Positions 8,514 to 17,283 of a stretch of 64,000 bases of DNA are shown here, piece after piece. Both the position numbers and the translations under genes were made by a program. Source of the stretch: Haloprofundus marisrubri. GTDB taxonomy: Archaea > Halobacteriota > Halobacteria > Halobacteriales > Haloferacaceae. Below the pieces are notes generated by a model. It saw only the letters and a program-made list of their open reading frames with translations, made no database searches and was not told where the DNA came from. Location of the stretch: positions 351,685-415,684 of the forward strand of contig NZ_LOPU01000016.1 of the NCBI RefSeq assembly GCF_001469955.1, read 5' to 3'. Each line of letters starts with the position of its first letter. Position 1 is the first letter of the stretch.

Positions 8514-9806
8514 CTACCAGGTGAGCCCTTCGTACTCGATACCCGCTCTCGGTTCGACGATGCGGCGGCCGTCGACGACGACCGGACGGGCCATCGCGTC
8601 GAACTCCTCGTCTAACGCCGCGAACTCGTCCCAGTCGGTGACGACGACGGCGGCCGTCGCGCCCGACAGCGCGTCCGCCGCGCTACTGGCGTACTCGATA
8701 TCCGGGAACTCTGCGCGCATGTTCTCGGTGGCGACCGGGTCGTAGCCGACGACGGTCGCGCCGCGTTCGAGTAGTCCCTCGATGGTCGGAATCGCACGCG
8801 AACTCCGAATATCGTCGGTGCCGGATTTGAACGCCAGACCGAGCACCGCCACGCGTTCGCCGTTGACGTCGACGTGGTCGTCCAGAATCGACAGCAGTCG
8901 CTCGGGTTGGCGGTCGTTGACGCCGACGACGGCGTCGAGTAGTTCGGGGTCGTAACCTGCGTCGCGGGCGGCGGCGATGAGCGCCGCGACGTCTTTCGGG
9001 AAACACGACCCGCCCCAGCCGACACCGCTGCGGAGGAACTGGGGACCGATTCGGTCGTCGAGGCCGATGGCGTCCGCGACTTCGTAGGCGTCGACGCCGA
9101 ACTCCTTGCAGATGTTTCCGAGTTCGTTGATGAGGCTGATTTTCGAGGCGAGGAAGGCGTTGTTGGCGTACTTTATCATCTCCGCCTCCCGGATGCCGGT
9201 TCGGACCACCGCGGTGTCGGTCCGCTCGAACAGCGGGGCGTACAACTCGTTGAGGGTCTCGTACGCGCGCGCGTGTTGCGCGCCGAAGACCACCTTGTCA
9301 GGATGGAGGAAGTCCGAAACCGCCGTTCCTTCGCGGAGGAACTCCGGGTTCACCGCCACGTCGAACGCCTCACCGACGGTCGACCCCGACCCGCGTTCGA
9401 GCGCCGGTATCAGTTCGTTCTCCGTCGTTCCCGGAACGACCGTGCTCTTGACGACGACGAGGGGTCGTTCCTCGCTCTCCGCTAACGCCGCGCCGAGTTG
9501 CTCGGCCCCGGCGGTGATTATCGACGTGTCGATTCGTCCCTCGGCGTCCGTCGGCGTCGGCAGCGCGATAAAGACGACGTTGGCACGCGTCGCCACGTCG
9601 TAATCCGTCGTTGCCCGGAGTCTCTCGCCGCCGTGCTCGGCGACGAGTTCGTCCAGTCCCGCTTCGTGAATCGGGGCGACGCCGCTCTCTATGGCTGCGA
9701 CGATCTCCTCGTCGATGTCGACGTTCGTCACGTCGTGTCCGAGGTCAGCGAGACACGCCGCCAGCGTCGTCCCCACGTAGCCGCTGCCGATGACGGTGAC
9801 CTGCAT
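8514..9806 (-). CDS. aglM: UDP-glucose 6-dehydrogenase (AglM-type)
   Basis: A 430-residue enzyme that oxidises UDP-glucose to UDP-glucuronic acid with NAD+, supplying hexuronic acid for surface glycans. The Rossmann motif GSGYVG is at residues 7-12, ALPTPT at 81-86, and the catalytic Cys lies in GGSCFPKD (Cys268). A C-terminal UDP-binding domain follows, with [13 protein letters not shown]. Start is the ATG at 9804-9806, about 25 nt from a strong TATA box; the longer upstream reading is unsupported. It is divergent from aglF, the next step upstream in UDP-sugar supply. The enzyme class is firm; the aglM name is by analogy to Haloferax. Confidence 0.93.
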   Translation of the reverse strand: MQVTVIGSGYVGTTLAACLADLGHDVTNVDIDEEIVAAIESGVAPIHEAGLDELVAEHGGERLRATTDYDVATRANVVFIALPTPTDAEGRIDTSIITAGAEQLGAALAESEERPLVVVKSTVVPGTTENELIPALERGSGSTVGEAFDVAVNPEFLREGTAVSDFLHPDKVVFGAQHARAYETLNELYAPLFERTDTAVVRTGIREAEMIKYANNAFLASKISLINELGNICKEFGVDAYEVADAIGLDDRIGPQFLRSGVGWGGSCFPKDVAALIAAARDAGYDPELLDAVVGVNDRQPERLLSILDDHVDVNGERVAVLGLAFKSGTDDIRSSRAIPTIEGLLERGATVVGYDPVATENMRAEFPDIEYASSAADALSGATAAVVVTDWDEFAALDEEFDAMARPVVVDGRRIVEPRAGIEYEGLTW

Positions 9807-9829
9807 GGTCGAACACTGCCGCGGACGCG

Positions 9830-9839
9830 TATATAAAAG
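9830..9839 (-). promoter_or_regulatory. TATA box of aglM
   Basis: Minus-strand CTTTTATATA, 24-33 nt before the ATG, consistent with a leaderless transcript. Confidence 0.65.
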
Positions 9840-9930
9840 CAGACGTTCGTTCGACGAACTGTCGTCTCGCGGAGAGGATACGTCGCACGTTGTGTCGATT
9901 CGACAGACTGTCTGTGAACCGTAGTGACCG

Positions 9931-9940
9931 TATAGTAATA
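9931..9940 (+). promoter_or_regulatory. TATA-like element of aglF
   Basis: TATAGTAATA, 27-36 nt before the ATG at 9967. Together with the aglM box it makes a 160-bp divergent promoter region that could coordinate both genes. Confidence 0.5.
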
Positions 9941-9966
9941 CGGTTCGGCGTCGCATACATCTCGCC

Positions 9967-10731
9967 ATGAAAGCAGTAGTGCTGGCAGCGGGGAAGGGGA
10001 CCAGACTCCGACCCCTCACAGACGACAAGCCGAAAGGGATGGTCGAAGTCGACGGCAAGCCGATTCTCGCTCACTGTTTCGAGCAACTCGCCGAACTCGG
10101 TGCCGAGGAGTTCATCGTCGTCGTCGGCTACAAGAAAGAGGCGATTATCAGCCACTTCGGGGATAGCTTCGAGGGCATCCCCATCACCTACTCCCATCAG
10201 CGCGAGCAGAAGGGACTGGCACACGCACTCATCACCGTCGAGGAGCACATCGACGACGACTTCATCTTGATGCTTGGCGACAACATCTTTCAGGCGAACC
10301 TCTCGGACGTCGTCAAGCGACAGCAGGAAGAACGCGCCGACGCTGCCTTCCTCGTCGAAGAAGTACCGTGGGAAGAGGCGAGTCGCTACGGCGTCTGTCG
10401 GACGAACCCCTACGGCGAGATAACCGACGTCGTCGAGAAACCCGACGAACCGGAGTCGAACCTCGTGATGACCGGCTTCTACACGTTCACGCCAGCCATC
10501 TTCCACGCCTGCCACCTCGTCCAACCCTCGGCGCGCGGCGAGTACGAGATAAGCGACGCTATCAACCTCCTCATCCAGAGCGGACGCACTATCGACGTGC
10601 TGCGACTGAAAGGCTGGCGCGTCGACGTCGGCTACCCCGAAGACCGCGAGCGGGCGACGAAGTTGCTCCGCGGCGAAATCGACGTCGAGAGCGAGGAAAG
10701 CGACGACATCGAACAGATATCCGTCGAGTGA
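9967..10731 (+). CDS. aglF: sugar-1-phosphate nucleotidyltransferase (AglF-like)
   Basis: A 254-residue nucleotidyltransferase that couples a sugar 1-phosphate to a nucleoside triphosphate. The signature [12 protein letters not shown] is at residues 7-18, followed by [15 protein letters not shown] and LGDNIF, and the later VEKPDEP motif. There is no C-terminal left-handed beta-helix, and the length matches short archaeal enzymes such as Haloferax AglF. Divergent pairing with the UDP-glucose dehydrogenase supports UDP-glucose or UDP-glucuronate supply. The Glu/Asp-rich tail is typical halophilic decoration. dTDP-sugar synthesis (RmlA-like) is the main alternative. Confidence 0.88.
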   Translation: MKAVVLAAGKGTRLRPLTDDKPKGMVEVDGKPILAHCFEQLAELGAEEFIVVVGYKKEAIISHFGDSFEGIPITYSHQREQKGLAHALITVEEHIDDDFILMLGDNIFQANLSDVVKRQQEERADAAFLVEEVPWEEASRYGVCRTNPYGEITDVVEKPDEPESNLVMTGFYTFTPAIFHACHLVQPSARGEYEISDAINLLIQSGRTIDVLRLKGWRVDVGYPEDRERATKLLRGEIDVESEESDDIEQISVE

Positions 10732-10819
10732 CCTGCCTGTCTGCGGTGACGGCCCCTAGTTTCCCGCGACGCTGCGGCGGACCGATGCAGTCAGTACGCT
10801 GCCGCTCCGGTACACAGCA

Positions 10820-11386
10820 ATGATGCCCTGGGGTCACCTCGGTTTCGGGTACGTCCTCTACACCCTGTACGTCCACGCCGTCTATCGACGCAGTCCGGCG
10901 GACGTGCCGACGCTCGTCCTCGTGTTCGCCACGCAGTTTCCGGACCTCGTCGACAAACCCTTAGCGTGGGGTCTCCAGTTGCTCCCGAGCGGTCGCTCGC
11001 TCGCGCACTCGCTGTTCGTCGCCGCCGCGGTCATCGCCCTCGTCGCCGTCGTCGCCAGTCGGCGCGGCTATCCCGAAGTCGGCCCCGCGTTCGCCATCGG
11101 CTATCTCTCGCATCTTCTCGGGGACTCGTACCGAGCGCTCCTCGCGGGGCAGTTCTACGAGGTGAGCTTTCTGCTCTGGCCGCTGTACCCCATCACCGAA
11201 CCCGACGACGTAGACGAAGTGTTGACCGACCTCACGACACTGACGTTCGGGCCGGAACTCGTTTTCACTCTCGTCGTCGGCCTCGGCGTCTTCGCGCTGT
11301 GGCTCGCGGACGGCCGCCCCGGCCTCGGGATTCTCACGTCGGTCACCCGTGGCTTTCGCGGCCGCCTCGCCGTCCTGTTCGACTGA
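10820..11386 (+). CDS. YdjM-family membrane metal-dependent hydrolase, copy 1
   Basis: A 188-residue membrane protein of the LexA-regulated YdjM/DUF457 type. His6 in PWGHLGFGY, DLVDKP, GRSLAHS and HLLGDS are the likely metal-binding His/Asp sites, spread among about four transmembrane helices. Start is chosen at the first of two ATG codons because the paralogue at 40873-41457 begins MWPWGHL. It follows aglF by 88 bp. The paralogue sits at the far side of the glycan locus. Members are thought to be membrane-embedded hydrolases, possibly acting on lipid phosphates or acyl groups; the substrate is unproven. Confidence 0.8.
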   Translation: MMPWGHLGFGYVLYTLYVHAVYRRSPADVPTLVLVFATQFPDLVDKPLAWGLQLLPSGRSLAHSLFVAAAVIALVAVVASRRGYPEVGPAFAIGYLSHLLGDSYRALLAGQFYEVSFLLWPLYPITEPDDVDEVLTDLTTLTFGPELVFTLVVGLGVFALWLADGRPGLGILTSVTRGFRGRLAVLFD

Positions 11387-11492
11387 CCGACAATCCGTCG
11401 TTACCCGTCTCGAAACCGGCGGCTGAGACCTGTCGTTCGTATGAACGCTACACAACATACAAGCCACACGGCGTTGCACGAACGTTCAGTAC

Positions 11493-13577
11493 ATGGACGA
11501 CCGGAGACGGCTTCGGACGAAACTTCTCGCCCTCGTCGGTGTTGCGCTGCTCGCGCTCTGCGCCGTCTACGTCGCCGTGGGTCCGCCGGCGACGACGTAC
11601 GAAATCAACATCTACGGCGCGTATCCCGTCTGGTTCTGGCTCGCCATCTGCGGTGCGCTCGTCGTCGGCCAACTGCTCGTGTTGCGGGCTATCTCGCCCG
11701 CCACAGACGCAAGAGCGAACGCGGACGCCGACGCAACGACCGGCTCCGGCTGGCGCTACGGGGTGGCGCTTCTGCTCGGCGCGAACGGCCTCCTACTGTC
11801 GTTGCCGTATCTCCGGTACGGCTTGTTCGCCGTCGGTAAGGGTGATATGCTGACGTTCGTCGGGATGGTCGACTCGCTCGGACAGACGGGCCGACTCGAC
11901 CCGGAGAACTACTACCCCGGACTGAACGCGCTCACGGGCGTCTTCTCGAACGTCACGGGCCTCGACCCCGCGGAACTCGTCAACTTGCTGCCGCCGTTCG
12001 TCTCGCTGTTCTACCTCGGTGGCCTCTACTTCCTCTTGGACACAGTCACCGACCGGAAGCGAGACGTGCTGTTCGTCCTCCCCGTCGCGTTTCTTCCGCT
12101 GTTCGGCTACGAGAACGTGATGTACTCGCCCAGTATCTTCGCGTTCTCGTTCGTCCCGTTCGTGCTGGGACTGCTGTTTCGGACGAACACGTGGGAGCGA
12201 CGGACGCAGTACGCGTCGCTGCTCGTCCTCTCGGTGGTCGCTATCGTCTTCTTCCATCCGCTGACGACGCTGTTTCTCATCGGTCTGTTCGCACTCGCCA
12301 AAGCGCCCGAACTGTACGGACGCGTCACCGCACGGCGGACCACCCGTCCGGTCCCGGTGTTGGCAGTCGGAGCCATCGCCAGTGTACTGTTTTTCGCGTG
12401 GCACTACACGTTCGAGTCAATCGAGGGGAGCACGTACACCGTCGTGGCCCGTCTGCTGGGTGCGAACGCCGTCCAGTCCTCGGAGTTCGGTAGTCTGAGC
12501 GGGACGGCCGCTCGGACGACGCCCCGTCTCGTCGACCTGCTCCAGACCGGCCTCTACACCTACGGTCTGTTCGGACTTCTGGCGAGTTTCGCCGTCGTGT
12601 TCGCGTGCTATCTGCTCGTTCGACTGCTCCGCGGCGACACCGAACTGAGCGAGGTGTCGCTGTTCTTCCTCGCGGTGTTCGTCGTGTTTACCGGCCTGTC
12701 GGCGCTCGCGTTCTTCGTCGACATCACGGTCGGATTCACCCGCATCTCCCGGTACGCTCGGTTCACCGCGGCGATACTCGTCGGCTTCGGCGCGTCGGCG
12801 CTGTGGGCGCGTTCGAACCGCCGCTGGCAGCGGTCGACACTTCTGGGGGCGTTCTCCGTCGGACTCGCAGCGCTCGTGTTTCTCTCGGTGTTCTCGCTGT
12901 ACGCCTCGCCGCTGTCCAACGGCGCGAACGGACAGATAACCCAGAGCGAAATCGAGGGGATGGAGTGGGTGCTCGACAACCGCAACGAGTCACTGCTCAT
13001 CGACGAGTACGGGACCAGCCAGTCACGGTTCCAAGAGATGCTCGAATACGGGGTCGACGCCGAGAACATCCGTTCTGAGGGGACGAACCCGCCGATAGGC
13101 TTCGCCTACGGCGCGCCGCCACCCGACGGCCCACCAGCGTACCAGTACCTGCTCATCACCGACCTCGGCCGACAGGTGAACCCGACGTTCTATCCCACCT
13201 ACCGCTCGTTCTGGCGGTACACCCCGGCGGATTTCGACGGGTTGGAGCGTCGGTCGACGGTCGCTCGCGTCTACGACAACGGCGGCTTCCAGTCGTATCT
13301 GGTGACGACGAACGAGACGGAGGTCGAAAGCTCCGTCGCGTCGCCACCGACGCGAACGTCGGTGTCGTCGTCGTCCGGTTCGGCGGCGTCCGGTTCGGCG
13401 ACGTCGCTCTCAACGACATCGGGGACGCCGCCCGCCCCGACTACTCGTGTTCCTCTCGAAGTCGGTTCGCCGTCTGATACAGTCGCCGACCGAGTCGAAA
13501 GGCGTTCCAGCGAACCGGCGCACAACCGCGCTCCCACGAGAGCGTCGGCACGACACGCCCACCGAAGCGCTCTTTGA
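11493..13577 (+). CDS. large polytopic membrane protein, GT-C-like
   Basis: A 694-residue protein with an N-terminal helix, a roughly ten-helix membrane region to about residue 475 and an extracellular C-terminal part. It has acidic loops after early helices (VGKGDMLTFVGMVDSLG and LDPENYYPG), as in GT-C membrane glycosyltransferases that use lipid-linked sugars. The last 45 codons run over the 3' end of the convergent FemAB gene and are Arg/Ser/Thr-rich, unlike the rest, so the functional protein may effectively end near residue 645 or carry a read-on tail. GT-C is inference from topology and acidic loop placement. Confidence 0.75.
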   Translation: MDDRRRLRTKLLALVGVALLALCAVYVAVGPPATTYEINIYGAYPVWFWLAICGALVVGQLLVLRAISPATDARANADADATTGSGWRYGVALLLGANGLLLSLPYLRYGLFAVGKGDMLTFVGMVDSLGQTGRLDPENYYPGLNALTGVFSNVTGLDPAELVNLLPPFVSLFYLGGLYFLLDTVTDRKRDVLFVLPVAFLPLFGYENVMYSPSIFAFSFVPFVLGLLFRTNTWERRTQYASLLVLSVVAIVFFHPLTTLFLIGLFALAKAPELYGRVTARRTTRPVPVLAVGAIASVLFFAWHYTFESIEGSTYTVVARLLGANAVQSSEFGSLSGTAARTTPRLVDLLQTGLYTYGLFGLLASFAVVFACYLLVRLLRGDTELSEVSLFFLAVFVVFTGLSALAFFVDITVGFTRISRYARFTAAILVGFGASALWARSNRRWQRSTLLGAFSVGLAALVFLSVFSLYASPLSNGANGQITQSEIEGMEWVLDNRNESLLIDEYGTSQSRFQEMLEYGVDAENIRSEGTNPPIGFAYGAPPPDGPPAYQYLLITDLGRQVNPTFYPTYRSFWRYTPADFDGLERRSTVARVYDNGGFQSYLVTTNETEVESSVASPPTRTSVSSSSGSAASGSATSLSTTSGTPPAPTTRVPLEVGSPSDTVADRVERRSSEPAHNRAPTRASARHAHRSAL

Positions 13578-14478
13578 ACCGAAACAGTCCGTCGCGGAAG
13601 TCCGGACTCGTCTCGCCGAAGTCGTAGTACCGATAGCCGTTCTCGATGCCCCACTTGATGGCGCCCTCGTGCAACAGTTCCGAGGCGTTGTACTCGAAGT
13701 GGTCGCGTTCGACCGCCGAGAAGAAGTAGTGGACCGTCGACTGCTCGTCGTCAACGAGAACGAGGATGCTCCCTGCAGGTTCGCCGTCGGCCTCCAGCGA
13801 GAACTGACGCACTCGGCCGTCCATCGCCGCCAACTCCTCGAAGAACGACTGCGGGTACGCGTCGCCGTCGACGCGGTCCATGACGCGACTGTAGCCGCCG
13901 TGAAACGCCCGCAGGTCGTCTCGGTCCGGCACGGCGTCTTCGACGTGAACGTCGGCTTTGTGCCCCGAGCGTATCGCGCGACGACGCGAACTGCTCATCC
14001 GGTCGTACACCGACTCCCAGCCGTCGGCCAAGTCGACGACGAACCGACAGCTAGCGACCGTCTGACTGTACCCACGTTCCTGAAGTCGGCGCTGATACCG
14101 GACGGCGCTCTCGTCGACCGTCCGAAACACGTGCGCGACGATGTCGTCCCCGCAGACGTGTTCGGCACCGTCGAGTAACGCGTCGAGCGTCTCGTCCTCG
14201 TCGGAGGCGACGACCGGGCCACCGAACCCCGGGTCGGGCGAACAGAGACGCTCGAACGGCGTCATCGGCAGCGAGTCGACGGTCGAGGCGAAGACGCCGA
14301 CCGGGTCGTTGTCGTCGTCCTCGGCGACGACGTACCGTCCCGACTCCGCACACCCACGTTCGACGGCAGCAAGCCACCGATACCGGTGGAAGACGCTCCC
14401 GTGGGGTGACTGTTCGACGACACGGTCCCACCGTTCTCGGGGGACGCTCTCGATGGTGCGGTGTATCTCGACGTTCAT
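13441..14478 (-). CDS. FemAB-like GNAT acyl/aminoacyl transferase 1
   Basis: A 345-residue protein of the FemAB/BioF2-like GNAT superfamily. Visible: N-terminal HGSVFHRYRWLAAVE, the central SSSRRRAIRSGHKADV segment, and ELLHEGAIKWGIENGYRYYDFGE, then FKERFGG, as in the second GNAT half of peptidoglycan-bridge and exopolysaccharide-modifying enzymes. Archaea lack peptidoglycan, so modification of a surface glycan or its carrier lipid is likely. It is one of three related genes in the window (15823-16833, 45909-46985). Its 3' end overlaps the convergent membrane-protein gene by 137 bp. Confidence 0.85.
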   Translation of the reverse strand: MNVEIHRTIESVPRERWDRVVEQSPHGSVFHRYRWLAAVERGCAESGRYVVAEDDDNDPVGVFASTVDSLPMTPFERLCSPDPGFGGPVVASDEDETLDALLDGAEHVCGDDIVAHVFRTVDESAVRYQRRLQERGYSQTVASCRFVVDLADGWESVYDRMSSSRRRAIRSGHKADVHVEDAVPDRDDLRAFHGGYSRVMDRVDGDAYPQSFFEELAAMDGRVRQFSLEADGEPAGSILVLVDDEQSTVHYFFSAVERDHFEYNASELLHEGAIKWGIENGYRYYDFGETSPDFRDGLFRFKERFGGRVVPTLSWERGCAPVRWNAFRLGRRLYQTANRLREEHE

Positions 14479-14697
14479 CGCTCACCTACACACACGTCGC
14501 TTCGTCTCGCGGGTCGGCCGCGAGGCAACCAGTCGATGACGACACTCATACGACAGTTCACAGAGCACGCGCCCATATACGTTGTCGCGGACGACGCTCG
14601 ATTCCCACGGCGACCCATGTTTTTTGGTTGTCATCACCGTTCTCATCCGTATGATTCGACGTGACGTGGGTCGACGCCGGGCGGCGGTGAGTGTCCG

Positions 14698-15774
14698 ATG
14701 ATGTTTCCTCGCTTTCGCCCCGGCGACTCGAAGACGCTGAGAGACGCTGCGTGGCTGGCAGGCGAGCGTCTGCATCGCTCGAGACTGTTCGGTGGGGGAA
14801 CACCCGCACTCCCGTCGACGCCGGCCGACGGCTCGCTGTGGGACGACTACGGGCAACCGTGGGCGACGCCAACGCCGTCGCCCGGACCGTTCTCGCTCGT
14901 TCCGGGTCGCGGCGTCGTCAACCCCGTAATCACTGCAGCGGACGTCACCGACTTCGGTGACGCAGACTTCGTCGCCGACCCGTTCCTGTTCGTCACTCCG
15001 GACGGCCGCTGGCATCTCTTTTTCGAGGTGTTCAACCGCGACCGGACGCCCACCGCCGCAATCGCCCACGCTGAGAGCGACGACGGTAAACACTGGACGT
15101 ACAACCGGGTCGTCCTCGAAACCAACGACCACCTCGCGTTTCCGTATCTGTTCGAGTTCGAGGACCACTACTACATGCTCCCCGAGCGCTGGGACCGCGA
15201 GACCCCCGCAAGCGCGCTGCTGTACCGGACGGAGTCGCTGCCCTACGGATGGTCGCCGGTGGCCGAACTCGTCACCCCCGACCGGTTTCTCTCCGACTTC
15301 GTCGTGTTCAGACACGACGGGCGGTGGTGGGCGCTCGCCGGCAGCGACGACGACGACGCCGACCTGTTCGCGTTCTACAGCGACGAACTCGAAGCCGACG
15401 ACTGGACGCCGCACGACGCGAACCCAGTCGTCGAAGGTCGCCCAAAAGCGGCCCGTCCGGGCGGCCGACCGCTCGTCCGCGACGACGACATCGTCGTGTT
15501 CCTGCAGGACTGCGAGGCCCGCTACGGCAACCGCCTCCGCGGTTACGTGATAGACGAACTGACGCCGTCGACGTATCGGGACCGAGAACTTCGGAGTTCG
15601 CCGATTCTGGAGGGAACTGGGACGCGCTTCGGGTGGAACTCCGGGCGGATGCATCATCTCGACCCGTGGCCGGTCGGCGACGGGTGGCGCTGTGCGGTCG
15701 ACGGCAACATCGAGTTCGGCGGGCGCGTGTTCGGTGCGGACCACTGGGCCATCGGTATCTACGAGTCGCTGTGA
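14698..15774 (+). CDS. GINT1-N/GH43-like five-bladed beta-propeller protein
   Basis: A 358-residue protein lacking a signal peptide. VADPFLFVTPDGRWHLFFEVFN, FPYLFEFEDHYYMLPE, FVVFRHDGRWWALAG and WNSGRMHHLDP are the repeated D-P-F/W/Y and blade motifs of GH43/GH68-like propellers. This pattern recurs in the N-terminal domain of glucosamine inositolphosphorylceramide transferase 1 and in bacterial polysaccharide-locus proteins. It sits between two FemAB genes. It could modify the glycan in the cytoplasm. Start is the first of two ATG codons at 14698. Confidence 0.8.
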   Translation: MMFPRFRPGDSKTLRDAAWLAGERLHRSRLFGGGTPALPSTPADGSLWDDYGQPWATPTPSPGPFSLVPGRGVVNPVITAADVTDFGDADFVADPFLFVTPDGRWHLFFEVFNRDRTPTAAIAHAESDDGKHWTYNRVVLETNDHLAFPYLFEFEDHYYMLPERWDRETPASALLYRTESLPYGWSPVAELVTPDRFLSDFVVFRHDGRWWALAGSDDDDADLFAFYSDELEADDWTPHDANPVVEGRPKAARPGGRPLVRDDDIVVFLQDCEARYGNRLRGYVIDELTPSTYRDRELRSSPILEGTGTRFGWNSGRMHHLDPWPVGDGWRCAVDGNIEFGGRVFGADHWAIGIYESL

Positions 15775-15822
15775 GACGGAGGAGAGTCCGACGGAAACGA
15801 GCGAATGAGCGGAGGGAGAAAC

Positions 15823-16833
15823 TCAGACGAGCGACCGAACGCGGTCCGGCAGTCGGTTGTACAGCGTCGACACCCCGCGCATCAGCGGCCGCTGTCGCTG
15901 GACGAGATACAGCGCTCTGGGTACCGGTGAGAACTGTGATTTGTACCGACAGAGGCTCGGAACCATTCCGCCGACGAAATCGTACCGCGAGAGGCCTCGT
16001 TCGGCGGCGTCGCGTATGGCGTACCACTCGACGAGTTCGTTGACGGGTATCTCGACTTCTTCGACGTTCGCGGCGCTGACCCACGCGTATATCGTGTCAC
16101 CGAGTTCGACGGTGAGTCTCGCGCCGACGGGACGACCTTCCACGGAGAGTACGTACGGTCTGACACAGCCGTCGGGGAGCGAATCGTACAGCGCCTTGCA
16201 GAGTCGGGTGGAGACGCCAGCGTTCTCGTAGCGGACGTGGTACTGGTCGACGGCGTACTCGATGCCGTCGTGGCCCCACACGTCGATGTCGTAGTCGTCC
16301 ACGTCGCGGACGTATCGTCTGGTGCTTCGGCTGAACTGGCTCTTTATCTGCTCGGGCCCGGGTTCGAGGTCGAGAACGTACGTGTACGCCGGACTCACGT
16401 CCAACTCCTCCCAGATGAACGGTCGTACGTCGGGGTAGCGGTCGACGGTTCGGATGTCGAGGTGGTCGGGGTCTATCTCCTCGTCTATCCACCGGCAGAC
16501 CGACTCGATGAACTGGTGGTTCAGCATCTCTCGCTTCCGCTGTGAGAGGTGGTTGACGTCGAGCCACACCGGCCCCAGATACGGCACGTCGTGTTCTGTC
16601 GGCGGGCATCGGACCGACGAGAACGGGCCGATACTCCCCTCGAACACCGGGAAGATACCGAACACTTCCTCTCCGTCCCGGCCGACGAGCAAGTGCAAGG
16701 TCGTGTCGCTCACGTCGCGTAACGCTTCCAACGCCTCCAATCGGTGAAACGGCGTCGCGTGCGGCGCTCGCTCGACGTACGTGTTCCACGACTCGCGGTC
16801 TGTGCCCGTCGCTTTGGACACGGTTATCGCCAT
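15823..16833 (-). CDS. FemAB-like GNAT acyl/aminoacyl transferase 2
   Basis: A 336-residue FemAB-type GNAT. Key stretches: THVERAPHATPFHR-like N-terminus, SQFSRSTRRYVRDV in the middle, IPVNELVEWYAIRDAAERGLSRYDFVGG and a final CRYKSQFSPVPRALY. The layout matches FemAB 1 but identity is visibly low, so these are old paralogues with probably different acceptors. Convergent to the propeller gene (48 bp between stops). It has its own promoter-like ATGTTTAATA. Confidence 0.85.
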   Translation of the reverse strand: MAITVSKATGTDRESWNTYVERAPHATPFHRLEALEALRDVSDTTLHLLVGRDGEEVFGIFPVFEGSIGPFSSVRCPPTEHDVPYLGPVWLDVNHLSQRKREMLNHQFIESVCRWIDEEIDPDHLDIRTVDRYPDVRPFIWEELDVSPAYTYVLDLEPGPEQIKSQFSRSTRRYVRDVDDYDIDVWGHDGIEYAVDQYHVRYENAGVSTRLCKALYDSLPDGCVRPYVLSVEGRPVGARLTVELGDTIYAWVSAANVEEVEIPVNELVEWYAIRDAAERGLSRYDFVGGMVPSLCRYKSQFSPVPRALYLVQRQRPLMRGVSTLYNRLPDRVRSLV

Positions 16834-16857
16834 AGGGACTCTGTGCGAAAGCTGACG

Positions 16858-16867
16858 GTATTAAACA
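16858..16867 (-). promoter_or_regulatory. TATA-like box of FemAB 2
   Basis: Minus-strand ATGTTTAATA, 25-34 nt from the ATG at 16833, suggesting a leaderless transcript. Confidence 0.45.
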
Positions 16868-17018
16868 TCGTTTTTGTCAACGAACTGTCTCACCGACCGG
16901 ACGACCCGCGATATCCAACCAGTCGACTCATCATGTTCGGTGGGTCGACGCGTCGCATTTTGCCGGGCGACGCGCTACGTCTGCCCGGTCGACGCGCTAC
17001 ATTCGACCAGCCGAGCCG

Positions 17019-17240
17019 CTACACCCGACCGGTCGACTCGGCGACCAGAAACGCCGCGGCGGCGACAGCACCGACGACGAACACGAACCACGCCAGTCGA
17101 ACGTCGGCCAGAAACGGACCGCCACGACTCGTTACGAGCGTCGCGCTGTGGAGGAGGACGAACGCGACGACGCCCGCGGTGAACACGCCGAGCGTGAGCA
17201 GTTCGACGGGACGCCGACGGAGACGCTCTTTTTCGGCCAT
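17019..17240 (-). CDS. two-helix small membrane protein
   Basis: A 73-residue protein with a basic N-terminus (MAEKERLRRRPVE) and two transmembrane segments (about 14-34 and 47-66) joined by a short loop. It lies 43 bp after the beta-helix lipoprotein gene on the same strand and may be co-transcribed with it. No family recognised. Confidence 0.65.
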   Translation of the reverse strand: MAEKERLRRRPVELLTLGVFTAGVVAFVLLHSATLVTSRGGPFLADVRLAWFVFVVGAVAAAAFLVAESTGRV

Positions 17241-17283
17241 CGTGTCAGTTCACGAACGCCGAGAGCATAAAACGAAGCCCCGG

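Noticed and set aside
11793..12404. Long minus-strand open frame inside the GT-C-like gene
   Set aside because: Arg/Glu-rich antisense of a clear transmembrane protein; such long shadows are normal in high-GC DNA.
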